36,912 bases of DNA, taken from positions 1 through 36,912 of the forward strand of contig CALFUL010000029.1 in assembly GCA_937929935.1 (NCBI GenBank). The letters are read 5' to 3'. The notes under the pieces are model-generated. The model was not told the origin of the DNA. It searched no databases and was given only the letters and a program-made list of their open reading frames with translations. The stretch comes from an uncultured Flavobacteriaceae bacterium. Its GTDB lineage: Bacteria > Bacteroidota > Bacteroidia > Flavobacteriales > Flavobacteriaceae. Positions 9,191 through 17,646 of this stretch are shown in pieces; the stretch's first letter is position 1, and each line of letters opens with the position of its first letter. Made by a program: the position numbers and the translations under genes.

Positions 9191-9894
9191 GAAATTCGTA
9201 TCAAATAATAGTTGCAATAGTTCTAGGCATAGCGCTTACCGCTTGTTCTAAAAAGAATAAAGATAATCCTGATGATGTGAATAATACCAAGGCCCCAGAA
9301 GCAGCGGCTTTAGTATTTCCAGATAATAATTTGGAGTGTACTGAGGGTGCCGTAGTTAATGCTACCCAAAGTAGTATTCTGTTTCAATGGCAAAAGGCTG
9401 ATAATGCCACAAGCTATGAGGTTAATTTAACTAATTTGGATACCAATTCTTCTTCTTCAATGAATTCAAATACCAATGAAGTAAGTATTACGCTTGATAG
9501 AAATACACCGTATGCGTGGTATGTGGTATCAAAATCTAGTGGCACTAATGAAACAGCTGAAAGTGATACGTGGCGCTTTTATAATCAAGGTGAAGGCGTA
9601 TTGAGTTATGCGCCATTTCCGGCAACGGTAGTGAGCCCTACAAGAGGTCAAACTTTAACTTCAGCAGGCTCTGTTAATTTGGAATGGCAGGGTAATGATG
9701 TTGATAATGATTTGGTTGAGTTTGAGGTGTTATTTGGTGCCACTAGTAACCCAACATCAAGTATTGCAAATACAGCGCAAAGTTCTACCACAGCGAACAC
9801 AAGTTCTGGGCAAACCTATTATTGGCGTGTCATATCAAAAGATAAGGTGGGTAATACTTCGCAGTCTGAGATTTTTGATTTTAAGGTGCAGTAA
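9187..9894 (+). CDS. Fibronectin type III-like lipoprotein coupled to the M4 protease
   Basis: A 235-residue lipoprotein. The signal peptide ends in a lipobox (IALTAC, Cys20). Two beta-sandwich modules follow, at about 35-130 and 140-235, each with the fibronectin-like pattern W-x(n)-Y-x-V and a late YxWxV strand (TPYAWYVVSKSSG and QTYYWRVISKDKVG). The start ATG overlaps the stop of the protease gene (ATGA), so the two are translationally coupled. The mature protein is probably outer-membrane anchored and could act as a surface or periplasmic partner of the protease, such as an inhibitor, chaperone or docking protein; that role is inference. A terminator follows at 9976-10007. Confidence 0.8.
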   Translation: MRNSYQIIVAIVLGIALTACSKKNKDNPDDVNNTKAPEAAALVFPDNNLECTEGAVVNATQSSILFQWQKADNATSYEVNLTNLDTNSSSSMNSNTNEVSITLDRNTPYAWYVVSKSSGTNETAESDTWRFYNQGEGVLSYAPFPATVVSPTRGQTLTSAGSVNLEWQGNDVDNDLVEFEVLFGATSNPTSSIANTAQSSTTANTSSGQTYYWRVISKDKVGNTSQSEIFDFKVQ

Positions 9895-9975
9895 TTTTAA
9901 AATTAAAAAACCATTGGGCAGTATGCTTTTTGTCGCTGATAATGGGGTTATTCAATTATTTTATTTTAAGAAGTG

Positions 9976-10007
9976 AAAAACCCACATTGAAAATTGTGGG
10001 TTTTTTT
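9976..10007. terminator. Bidirectional terminator between convergent genes
   Basis: AAAAACCCACA at 9976-9986 pairs exactly with TGTGGGTTTTT at 9995-10005. The stem sits between the converging lipoprotein gene and the CAP-domain gene and has T runs in both directions. Confidence 0.85.
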
Positions 10008-10033
10008 GTAAATCAATAAAAAAATCAAATTTC

Positions 10034-10525
10034 TTAGTTGTAAAACAACTGTGTGTAATATTTCTTTCCGTTAAGATCAGTAGTGATGCTGATAACTGTA
10101 TGTGTATGATTACCTTCTAAAGTAGCTTTGTGCGTTGGGCTGTTTAACCAACCTTTTAAAACCTGTGCGTTAGTGTTGAAGTGACGTGCAACATTTTCAG
10201 ATACATTTCTTGCCTTTGTAGCCTTTTTAACCTTGTCAGCACGTAAAGAGAAATTTGTGTGGCTGATACGATCATCTTCAATCATAAATATATTGTGCTC
10301 GCTTGCAACGTTATAAATTTTAGTATCCATTTTCAATAGGTTTAATCCTATTGAAACTCTATAGTCATTAATAATTTCTAAAAGTGCTGTTTCTTCTTCA
10401 GAAGCAGTGTTGGTTGTATTTGATTCTGTTATGCTATATAATTCATTTTCTTCTTCTACGGTTGAAGATGAACAAGAAGCTAAGGTTGCGATAAAAATGA
10501 ATACTAATAATTGAGAAAATTTCAT
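10034..10525 (-). CDS. CAP-domain (SCP/PR1-like) lipoprotein
   Basis: A 163-residue lipoprotein with the lipobox ATLASC (Cys17), a Ser/Glu-rich linker to about 45, and a single CAP domain (about 47-163). Recognisable parts are the first helix (LLEIINDYRVSIGL), the region with ISHTNF carrying a CAP His, SENVA with the Glu, and the WLNSPTHKATL segment with the second His. CAP domains bind lipids or metals, and some bacterial members act on cell-wall or surface partners; the substrate here is unknown. It faces the protease operon across a shared terminator. Confidence 0.88.
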   Translation of the reverse strand: MKFSQLLVFIFIATLASCSSSTVEEENELYSITESNTTNTASEEETALLEIINDYRVSIGLNLLKMDTKIYNVASEHNIFMIEDDRISHTNFSLRADKVKKATKARNVSENVARHFNTNAQVLKGWLNSPTHKATLEGNHTHTVISITTDLNGKKYYTQLFYN

Positions 10526-10862
10526 AATTGTTATTGATTTACATTGCTAAACTACTTCAGTAGGTCACTTCGGGCAGATATACTCTTTGTTGTGAATTAA
10601 AAAATCGATAACACGTAAGATTAGACCTACACTGGCCTTATCGATGAAATACTTGAGAAAAGTCGTCGGAAAAAAGAGTGATTTTATCGATGGTTTGACA
10701 TCAGAACAATGAAATTATACCCTTTACAGAGGATTCATTTTTTGATCATCAGTTGAAGTTCAAAAAGCATCGATTAATGACTCTTGAAAGAGGCTTTTTT
10801 GTGCTAAAAGAAAATTTTTGGTGTACGTACTTCGGATAAATTTGTAAGAATTTTTAAAATTT
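10526..10862. other. Gene-free stretch upstream of the dinB operon
   Basis: No convincing gene is visible. The stretch carries four ATCGAT palindromes (10604, 10640, 10686, 10769) within about 170 bp. A weak hairpin with a T run (CTCTTGAAAGAG followed by GCTTTTTTG, about 10780-10801) could be a terminator of something short. Its right end carries the likely dinB promoter. Confidence 0.4.
10818..10844 (+). promoter_or_regulatory. Possible Bacteroidota promoter for dinB
   Basis: TAAATTTG at 10837-10844 fits the Bacteroidota -7 box TAnnTTTG exactly. A TTG lies at 10818-10820, 16 nt upstream, which is shorter than the usual 19. Transcription would start just before the palindrome at 10863-10906. 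Confidence 0.45.
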
Positions 10863-10906
10863 ATTTATTGGAAATAATCCTAATATTAGGATTATTTCCA
10901 ATAAAT
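10863..10906. promoter_or_regulatory. Perfect 44-bp palindrome, likely operator
   Basis: Bases 10863-10884 are the exact reverse complement of 10885-10906, with the centre in TAATATTA and half-site core GGAAATAATCC. There is no loop, which argues for a dimeric DNA-binding protein rather than a terminator. It lies between a TAAATTTG box and the dinB ATG (25 bp downstream), the position of a repressor site. The bound protein, perhaps an S24/LexA-like repressor, is not encoded in this window. Confidence 0.65.
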
Positions 10907-10930
10907 TTGCTATCCCGTTTTAGAATAGCA

Positions 10931-12145
10931 ATGAGCAAAAATATTTTACATCTTGATTTAGACACCTTTTTTGTATCGGTAGAGCGCTTACTTGATAGCC
11001 GTTTGAAGGGCAAGCCTATATTGGTAGGCGGTCTCAGCGACCGTGGTGTAGTGGCGGCTTGTAGTTATGAAACGCGCAGCTATGGTGTTCATTCAGGTAT
11101 GCCTATGAAAATGGCAAAAGAACTGTGTCCTGAAGCCATACGTATCAAAGGCAATGCAGGTACGTATAGCAAGCACTCTGACTTAGTTACTGAAATTATC
11201 AAAGAAGATGTGCCTCTCTTTGAAAAATCAAGTATTGATGAGTTTTACGCTGATCTTACGGGTATGGATCGTTTTTTTGGATCTTATAAGTATGCGTCTG
11301 AATTGCGAAAGAAGATTATCAGTAACACTGGCTTGCCTATTTCTTTCGGACTCTCAGGTAATAAAGTCGTTTCAAAAGTAGCCACGGGCGAAGCAAAGCC
11401 AAACAATCAATTAAAAATTGATTACGGGCTAGAGAAGACATTTTTAGCACCGCTATCGATTAAGAAGATTCCTATGGTAGGCGATAAAACCTATCAAAAA
11501 TTGCGTAATCTGGGTTTGCGACATGTGCGTACCGTACAAGAAATGCCTATTGATGTAATGCAACGTGTACTGGGTAAAAATGGCGAAACTATCTGGAAAC
11601 GTGCCAATGGTATTGATTCTAGTCCTGTGATTCCGTTTTGCGAACGGAAATCAATTTCTACTGAACGTACCTTTGATAAAGACACAATTGATGTAGTAAA
11701 ACTAAGAGGTATTTTAATTGCTATGACTGAGAACTTAGCATACCAATTAAGACGAGGCGAAAAATTGACCGCTTGTATCGCCGTTAAGATTCGATATTCT
11801 GATTTCAATACCTATACCAAACAGGCACGTATACCCTATACCAGTGCCGATCATATTTTGATCGCTAAGATTTTAGAACTATTTAAGAGCTTGTATAACC
11901 GCAGATTGTTAGTGCGCCTGATAGGGGTTCGATTCACGCATTTGGTAAGTGGTAATTATCAAATTAACTTATTTGAAGACACTGAAGAAGCCTTGAGCCT
12001 ATATCGCGCTATGGATGACATTAGAAAACGCTATGGCGATAAAAGTGTACTCAGAGCCGTAGCAATGGGGTCGAAAACAATTGGGCGCATGCAAAACCCC
12101 TTCAATGGGCAACCACCTATTGTATTGGCACATCGAAAACAGTAA
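10931..12145 (+). CDS. dinB: Y-family DNA polymerase (DNA polymerase IV, DinB)
   Basis: A 404-residue translesion polymerase starting at ATG 10931; an upstream TTG lies inside the palindrome and adds non-homologous residues. The catalytic palm shows Asp9 in LHLDLDTFFVSVE and the pair Asp103/Glu104 in KSSIDEFYADL. The fingers and nucleotide-contact segment is AACSYETRSYGVHSGMPM. The thumb has the helix-hairpin-helix KKIPMVGDKTYQKLRNLG, and a little-finger domain follows. Close to its C-terminus is INLFE, resembling the QLxLF-type beta-clamp motif. Homologues bypass damaged bases. The gene sits directly before a second DnaE-type polymerase, the pairing used in mutagenesis cassettes, although no ImuA-like gene is present. 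Confidence 0.95.
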   Translation: MSKNILHLDLDTFFVSVERLLDSRLKGKPILVGGLSDRGVVAACSYETRSYGVHSGMPMKMAKELCPEAIRIKGNAGTYSKHSDLVTEIIKEDVPLFEKSSIDEFYADLTGMDRFFGSYKYASELRKKIISNTGLPISFGLSGNKVVSKVATGEAKPNNQLKIDYGLEKTFLAPLSIKKIPMVGDKTYQKLRNLGLRHVRTVQEMPIDVMQRVLGKNGETIWKRANGIDSSPVIPFCERKSISTERTFDKDTIDVVKLRGILIAMTENLAYQLRRGEKLTACIAVKIRYSDFNTYTKQARIPYTSADHILIAKILELFKSLYNRRLLVRLIGVRFTHLVSGNYQINLFEDTEEALSLYRAMDDIRKRYGDKSVLRAVAMGSKTIGRMQNPFNGQPPIVLAHRKQ

Positions 12146-12187
12146 GGCCCCCTAGCCCCCAAAGGGGAATGATTGTGTATTATTTCA
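12146..12187. repeat. C/G-run palindromic intergenic repeat
   Basis: Directly after dinB comes GGCCCCCTAGCCCCCAAAGG followed by GG. Its C and G runs stand out in AT-rich DNA and resemble short REP-like intergenic elements. A similar C-run and G-run element lies inside trmN6 at 25100-25140. Confidence 0.4.
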
Positions 12188-12259
12188 CAGTCAGGTCGAG
12201 CGGAGTCGAGACCGAGTTTGGTGCCTTAAAAACCTCTCGACTCTGCTCGAGGTAACAGT
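12188..12259. repeat. GTCGAGCGGAGTCGAGA inverted repeat element
   Basis: The left arm, AGGTCGAGCGGAGTCGAGA (from 12192), is matched in inverse by TCTCGACTCTGCTCGAGGT, with AACAGT beyond it. The same element, with a different loop, lies at 25505-25571 next to trmN6, and diverged relatives lie at 19692-19811 and 36443-36510. This is a dispersed chromosomal repeat family. Confidence 0.8.
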
Positions 12260-12332
12260 ACAAAAAGAAAGAAGCAAGATCGCTTCGCTATTAGAAAAAA
12301 GATAAAAAACAGTCTAGCTTCTTGTTTCTAAG

Positions 12333-12385
12333 TCTAACATCTAAAACCTAATACCTAACACCTAAAACCTAGCATCTAACATCTA
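12333..12385. repeat. CTAACATCTAAAACCTAATA-type low-complexity tandem repeat
   Basis: Degenerate copies of a 7- to 8-base unit (CTAACAT, CTAAAAC, CTAATAC, CTAACAC, CTAGCAT) run up to and into the first codons of the following dnaE-like gene. The last unit supplies the bases ATCTA where homologues have ATG TA. Confidence 0.7.
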
Positions 12386-15300
12386 TTTAAACTGTCACAC
12401 ATACTACAGTCTACGCTACGGAACCTTCTCCGAAAAGGAACTCCTGCGTCTTGCTGAAGAAAACCACGTCACACAATTGGTATTGACCGATATCAACAAT
12501 ACTTCTGCCGGACTCAATTTTGTGCGCTTGGCTCCCGACTATGATATAAAACCCATTTTGGGCATTGATTTTAGAAATGGTGTGGATCAATGTTTTGTGG
12601 GTATTGCAAAAAACAATGAAGGCTATTTAGAACTCAATGATTTTTTAGCAGCACATCTGCATGAAAAAAAAGAATTCTCTTTTACCGCTCCACAATTTGA
12701 CCATGCCTATGTGGTGTATCCTTTTGAGAAAGTATTAGAAAATGAAATTAAAACCTTTAAGGCGAATGAATTTATAGGTATTTCATTAGCTGACTTAAGA
12801 AAACTTCCTTTTTCACGAGTGGTGCAATTGAAAGATAAATTAGTGGTTCAGCAAGCGGTTACTTTTCGTTCAAAACGTGATTTTAATGCCCACCGTTTAT
12901 TGCGCGCTATTGATAATAATTGTTTGTTGAGCAAATTGGAAAAGACTGAAGAGGCTAATGAAAACGAAAAAATGCATCCTATTGAAAAATTGAGAGCAGC
13001 CTTTTCAGAGTATCCTTTTATTTTAGAAAATACGTTGCAGTTATTGAATTCGTGTGGCATCCACTTTGATTTTTCTAAAGATCGAAAACCTCAAAATTTG
13101 AAAACCTATTTGGGTAGTCAAAAAAAAGATGAAATGATGCTTGAGCGTCTCTGTCAAGAAGGCTTGCCATACCGGTATGAACAGCCTAAAAAAGCTATTT
13201 ATGACCGGCTTGCCAAGGAGTTGAAACTCATTAAAGAAAAAAATTTCACGGCCTATTTCTTAATCAATTGGGATATTGTTTCTGAGGCGCGAAAACGAGG
13301 TTTTTTTTATGTGGGTAGAGGTAGTGGTGCCAATAGTATTGTGGCGTATTTACTGCGTATTACTGATGTTGACCCTATTGATTTAGATTTGTATTTTGAG
13401 CGTTTCATGAATTTGTACCGTGCCAATCCGCCAGATTTTGATATTGATTTTTCACATCGAAATCGCCCAGAAATGACCCACTATATTTTTAATCGTTTTG
13501 AACATGTTTCCTTATTGGGCACCTATGTGACTTTTAAAGACAGAGGGGTTATTCGTGAATTGGGTAAAGTATTTGGTTTGCCAAAAAGTGAAATTGATGC
13601 ACTATCAGAAAAAAACCTAGATACCACAAAATTAGATGCTATTTCACAATTGGTTATCAAGTATGGGCAACTGATAAGAGGCATGCCAAATTATTTGAGT
13701 ATTCATGCAGGCGGTATTTTAATTAGTGACAAACCTATACACTATTTTTCAGCTACTCATTTGCCTCCCAAGGGCTTTGCTACCGTCATGTTTGATATGG
13801 TCATTGCAGAAGATGTGGGTTTGTATAAATTTGATATTTTAGGGCAACGTGGGCTTTCAAAAATCAAAGAATCTTTAGAGATTATTACATATAATCAACC
13901 TGATAAGATTGCAACAATTGATATTCATGACGTAAAGAATTTCATCAAAGATCCTGTCATTAATAATTTGATAAAAACAGCGCAATGCATGGGGTGTTTT
14001 TATGTTGAATCGCCTGCCATGCGTATGCTACTTAAAAAGTTAGCCGTTGACACGTATTTGGGTTTAGTAGCCGCAAGTTCAATTATTCGCCCAGGGGTAT
14101 CACAAAGCGGAATGATGCGCGAATATATTCTTAGGCATCGAAACCCGGGCAGAGCTGAAGAAAAAGCCCACTCCGTGATGCTCAAAATCATGCCTGATAC
14201 CTATGGGGTTATGGTATACCAAGAAGATGTGATTAAAGTGGCGCACCATTTTGCAGGTTTAGATTTAGGTGAAGCTGATGTTTTGAGGCGTGGTATGAGT
14301 GGTAAATTTAGATCACGTGCAGAATTTGAAAAAGTAAAAGATAAGTTCATTCAAAATTGCCGAGAGAAGGGCGAAGATGAAAAGATTATTGCTGAAGTAT
14401 GGCAACAGATTGCCAGCTTTGCAGGCTATGCTTTTGCAAAAGGCCATTCAGCATCATATGCCGTTGAGAGCTATCAAACCTTGTTTTTGCGCGCCTACTA
14501 CCCCTTAGAATATATGGTTGCGGTGCTTAATAATGGCGGCGGGTATTACCGTACTGAATTTTATGTGCACGAAGCCCGAATGCTTGGGGCGAGTATACAT
14601 GCGCCCTGTGTGAATAGAAGTTTCAATACTAATGTAATTTATGGGAAGGCTATTTTTATCGGCTTTGGCTATTTGCGTGATTTAGAAAATAGGGTAGCAG
14701 AACGCATTTTAAAAGAACGGACACAAAACGGAAATTTTACCTCTTTAGAAGATTTTTTAGATCGTGTTTTGATAAGCGTAGATCAGGCGAGTATTCTGAT
14801 TCGTATTGATGGCTTTCGATTTACGAATAGCAACAAACATCAATTACTCTGGAAAGCCTATTTGTTTCTCAATAAAAATGCAAAGATTGACCACCCAAAA
14901 TTGTTTCCGCCCAAACATCAAAATTTTAAGATTCCGCAATTGCATACCACTGATTTAGAAATGGCATTTACGCAGTTAGAGCTTTTGGGCTTTTGTTTAT
15001 GTAGTCCGTTTGAGTTATTGGCAAGTCCTATAAAAAATAGGCATGTGGCAAAAGATTTGCCTCAATTTTTAAATAGGCGTATTGATATTTATGGCTATTT
15101 AGTAACGGTTAAAAACACTAAAACACATACGGGTAAGCGTATGTTTTTTGCCACTTTGGTTGATCAAGAGGGTCAGGTATTTGATACGGTTTTGTTTCCG
15201 CCTATTGCGATTAAATACCCTTTTCGGGGTAGGGGTATTTATAGGTTTTATGGTAAAGTAGTGAGCGAGTTTGAGTTTTTGAGTATTGAAGTCATTAAAA

Positions 15301-15419
15301 TGCAAAAGCAAGATTATATTCAAGACCCGCGCTATGCTGATATGAAAACGAGTGTAAAAGTGTTTGATGCTAAGAAGAATGAGAAGGCTAAGGTTAATCG
15401 AAAAGTGATTGATGAGTGA
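12381..15419 (+). CDS. Second DnaE-type DNA polymerase III alpha subunit (lesion-bypass type), non-canonical start
   Basis: About 1012 residues if read from ATC at 12381. The N-terminal PHP domain begins IYLNCHTYYSLRYG, where relatives have MYLNCH. There is no ATG, GTG or TTG in frame between the stop at 12363 and TTG 12477; starting at that TTG would delete the first 32 residues, including the first PHP motif. Polymerase hallmarks are clear: GRGSGANSIVAYLL, the catalytic aspartates in PPDFDIDF (about 352-356), GMMREYILRHRNP, YGVMVYQEDV, and FAKGHSASYA. An HhH and an OB-fold region end the protein. It lacks the exonuclease domain of the replicative DnaE at 36584. Together with DinB it forms an error-prone polymerase pair comparable to DnaE2/ImuC systems. 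Confidence 0.9.
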   Translation: MYLNCHTYYSLRYGTFSEKELLRLAEENHVTQLVLTDINNTSAGLNFVRLAPDYDIKPILGIDFRNGVDQCFVGIAKNNEGYLELNDFLAAHLHEKKEFSFTAPQFDHAYVVYPFEKVLENEIKTFKANEFIGISLADLRKLPFSRVVQLKDKLVVQQAVTFRSKRDFNAHRLLRAIDNNCLLSKLEKTEEANENEKMHPIEKLRAAFSEYPFILENTLQLLNSCGIHFDFSKDRKPQNLKTYLGSQKKDEMMLERLCQEGLPYRYEQPKKAIYDRLAKELKLIKEKNFTAYFLINWDIVSEARKRGFFYVGRGSGANSIVAYLLRITDVDPIDLDLYFERFMNLYRANPPDFDIDFSHRNRPEMTHYIFNRFEHVSLLGTYVTFKDRGVIRELGKVFGLPKSEIDALSEKNLDTTKLDAISQLVIKYGQLIRGMPNYLSIHAGGILISDKPIHYFSATHLPPKGFATVMFDMVIAEDVGLYKFDILGQRGLSKIKESLEIITYNQPDKIATIDIHDVKNFIKDPVINNLIKTAQCMGCFYVESPAMRMLLKKLAVDTYLGLVAASSIIRPGVSQSGMMREYILRHRNPGRAEEKAHSVMLKIMPDTYGVMVYQEDVIKVAHHFAGLDLGEADVLRRGMSGKFRSRAEFEKVKDKFIQNCREKGEDEKIIAEVWQQIASFAGYAFAKGHSASYAVESYQTLFLRAYYPLEYMVAVLNNGGGYYRTEFYVHEARMLGASIHAPCVNRSFNTNVIYGKAIFIGFGYLRDLENRVAERILKERTQNGNFTSLEDFLDRVLISVDQASILIRIDGFRFTNSNKHQLLWKAYLFLNKNAKIDHPKLFPPKHQNFKIPQLHTTDLEMAFTQLELLGFCLCSPFELLASPIKNRHVAKDLPQFLNRRIDIYGYLVTVKNTKTHTGKRMFFATLVDQEGQVFDTVLFPPIAIKYPFRGRGIYRFYGKVVSEFEFLSIEVIKMQKQDYIQDPRYADMKTSVKVFDAKKNEKAKVNRKVIDE

Positions 15420-15423
15420 TTGA

Positions 15424-15678
15424 ATACGAAGTATTCGAAGAAAGGGAATTCAACTAGGTCGTAAGAAGGGTCTTAATAAAGTTGCGAAACAAAAAGCTAT
15501 ATTAGTGGCGTCCTATTACAAAGAGAATAATCTTCCTATAATTGATGTTATGAAGTTGGGCGGAATTAAATCAAAGCCAACACTCTATAAATATTTAACA
15601 AATCAAGGTAGAAGCAATTGTAAGGAGAGTGGAGTTTTTTTGGGATACGGAACAAGAATTGGAAGATGCTTTTTGTAA
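15424..15678 (+). pseudogene. C-terminal remnant of a serine recombinase/resolvase
   Basis: After the dnaE-like stop, a frame without a start codon reads GIQLGRKKGLNKVAKQKAI (from 15445), continues with SYYKENNLPIIDVMKLGGI and ends KPTLYKYLTNQGR before drifting to a stop at 15676-15678. This matches the arm region and C-terminal helix-turn-helix of resolvase/invertase-type serine recombinases. The catalytic N-terminal domain is absent. It marks the left edge of the accessory island and suggests that a mobile element once inserted downstream of the polymerase cassette. Confidence 0.7.
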
Positions 15679-15816
15679 GAAGTATTTAAAGCAGTAGGCG
15701 TTTTAACTATCCATTTTATATATTTTTAGTTAAATAGGAGAAGGGCTATCAGTTTAGAATACAATTTTTTACATTCGTAAAATCTAATAAGCAATATTAG
15801 TATAAGAAAGATTACA

Positions 15817-17001
15817 ATGCCGAATATCAACTTCGAAATATTACTCTGGGCTCGTGATACGGCTAATCTTTCTTTGGAAGCTGCAGCACAGAAGCTACAA
15901 ATTAAAGATGGTGCCTCTTCCAAAGCCGCTACGAAGCTTTTGGCATATGAAAATGGCGAAAAAGAACCATCAAGAGCCATGTTACTTAAAATGGCCAAAC
16001 TATATCGCAGGCCCCTTTTAACCTTTTATCTCGATAAACCTCCTGTAAAAGGAAATCGTGGACAGGATTTTCGAACACTTCCAGACAATATAGAACCAAG
16101 GGAAGATGCTTATGTCGATATGCTGATTAGGGAGCTTAAAGCAAGACAAAGCATAATAAGAGATGCTTTAATTGATGAAGATGAAGACACTATTTTAGAT
16201 TTCGTAGGCTCAAGCAGCATTGATGATGGTGTTAAAGTCGTTTGTTCTGGCCTTAGGAAGGTCTTAAAATTTGATTTAAATGAATATCGCACCCGTGCCA
16301 CACATCAAGATGCTTTTAAGTTCTTAAGAAAAAAAGCTGAGGAAGCAGGTATTTTTGTTTTATTGCAGGGGAACCTAGGCTCCTATCATACAGACATAAG
16401 CGTCTCTATTTTTCGTGGGTTCGCCCTTGCGGATGACATCGCACCGTTTGTTTTGATAAATGACCTTGATGCCAAGTCAGCCTGGTCATTTACTTTAATC
16501 CATGAATTGACTCATCTTGCCCTTGGACAAACAGGCGTTAGCGGTGCAATCTCAGGAAAAAAAATAGAAAAATTCTGCAATGAGGTAGCAAGTGAATTCT
16601 TGTTACCATTTGCTGAATTTAGAAATGATGCATTTAACGTTAATAACTTCGATGAGCTTATACAAGAAATCGGAAGTTATGCGATCTCCAGAAAAATAAG
16701 TAACTCTCATGTTGCATACCGTTTATATAAACGAGGAGACTTGAATATAACCCAATGGAAAAAACTGACTAAACATTTCCAAGATCTTTGGAAAGAGAGA
16801 AAGGATAAAGAGCGGATCAAAAACCGTCAAAAAGCAGGTGGCCCAAGCTACTATGTAATAAAACAATACAAACTCGGTTCATTAGTCAACTTGGTTCAAA
16901 GACTTGCCTATTCAGGAGCGATAAGTACTACAAAAGCGGGGATGCTTTTAAATGTAAAACCACTAAAGGTTCATCGGCTTTTTAATAACATTCCTATCTA
17001 A
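15817..17001 (+). CDS. Xre-type HTH plus ImmA/IrrE zinc-peptidase protein
   Basis: A 394-residue protein. An Xre-like helix-turn-helix lies at about residues 6-75 (LSLEAAAQKL, LLAYENGEKEPSRAMLLKMA). A COG2856/ImmA-IrrE peptidase domain lies at about 170-300, with HELTH (His229, Glu230, His233) and a probable third ligand in CNEVASEFLLP (about 254-264). A C-terminal tail of about 100 residues has basic helices. Family members cleave or inactivate a partner repressor or antitoxin-like protein, or act as regulators. The next gene starts 5-11 bp downstream and encodes a DUF4411 PIN-like protein, an arrangement predicted to be a toxin-antitoxin or defence pair. Its codon use and G+C are not obviously foreign. 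Confidence 0.85.
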   Translation: MPNINFEILLWARDTANLSLEAAAQKLQIKDGASSKAATKLLAYENGEKEPSRAMLLKMAKLYRRPLLTFYLDKPPVKGNRGQDFRTLPDNIEPREDAYVDMLIRELKARQSIIRDALIDEDEDTILDFVGSSSIDDGVKVVCSGLRKVLKFDLNEYRTRATHQDAFKFLRKKAEEAGIFVLLQGNLGSYHTDISVSIFRGFALADDIAPFVLINDLDAKSAWSFTLIHELTHLALGQTGVSGAISGKKIEKFCNEVASEFLLPFAEFRNDAFNVNNFDELIQEIGSYAISRKISNSHVAYRLYKRGDLNITQWKKLTKHFQDLWKERKDKERIKNRQKAGGPSYYVIKQYKLGSLVNLVQRLAYSGAISTTKAGMLLNVKPLKVHRLFNNIPI

Positions 17002-17012
17002 AGTATTTGTCC

Positions 17013-17530
17013 ATGCTATATCTTCTTGACGCAAATACTCTAATCGATGCCAAACGAGATTATTATCCGATTGACCGAATACCTGAATTTTGGGATTGGT
17101 TAGTATTTCAAGGAAAAGAGGGCAATATTAAAATTCCCATTGAGATTTATGAGGAGTTTAAGGATAAAGAAGATAGTGAAGGTAACAAGGATTCCCTAGC
17201 CATATGGGCTGAACAAGAAGAAGTACGGAAGGCATTGCTTTTAGATGAAGAAGCTGAACAGGATCTTGTCGCTCGTATTACTTATGGGGGTATGTCGCGA
17301 ACCCTACTGATGATGAACTTGTAAAAGTTGGTAGAGACCCATTCTTAATTTCCTACGGTTTGATTGACACAAGCAATCGTACGATTGTAACTACAGAAAT
17401 TTCAAAACCAAGTAAAACAGGTGCAAATCGAAAAATCCCAGACGTCTGTAAAAGTTTTGATATTCGTTGCATCAATAATTTTCAATTGCTTCGCGAGCTT
17501 GACTTTAGAACAAATTGGCAAGTTATATGA
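17013..17530 (+). pseudogene. DUF4411 PIN-like protein, frameshifted
   Basis: The frame from ATG 17013 (or TTG 17007) encodes MLYLLDANTLIDAKRDYY and FWDWLVFQGKEG, the conserved PIN-like start of DUF4411 with an acidic Asp in LLDAN. It goes wrong at the five-G run at 17284-17290 and stops at 17324. The next frame continues the same family exactly: GYVANPTDDELVKVGRDPFL, then KIPDVCKSFDIRC and NFQLLRELDF, ending at TGA 17528-17530. One G appears to be missing (six would restore the frame). The intact protein would be about 172 residues, a predicted ribonuclease toxin paired with the upstream Xre/ImmA protein. Loss, a sequencing error or slippage at the G run are all possible. Confidence 0.85.
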
Positions 17531-17560
17531 GGAAAAAATTCATAAATGAAAAACTGCCCC

Positions 17561-17586
17561 CGCTAGCGCTCGTCTCCGACGAGTGC
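17561..17586. repeat. REP element, left of the RAYT gene
   Basis: A 26-bp sequence made of CGCTAGCG plus the hairpin CTCGTC-TCC-GACGAG and GTGC. The copy at 18263-18288 is its reverse complement with one mismatch, so the pair brackets the transposase gene as expected for a REP/RAYT unit. Confidence 0.9.
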
Positions 17587-17646
17587 ACATGAAGGTCTCT
17601 AGCTCGTCCTTGAAGATTGCTTCTGTCTCATAAATCAAAACCGTAA

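Noticed and set aside
10868..10930. An upstream extension of DinB beginning MEIILILGLF
   Set aside because: It starts at a TTG inside the perfect palindrome and adds residues with no Y-family similarity. The ATG at 10931 begins at the conserved MSKNILHLDLD.
12477..12479. TTG 12477 as the start of the accessory DnaE
   Set aside because: The conserved PHP start YLNCHTYYSLRYG is coded in frame upstream, so the gene must originally have begun at or before 12381.
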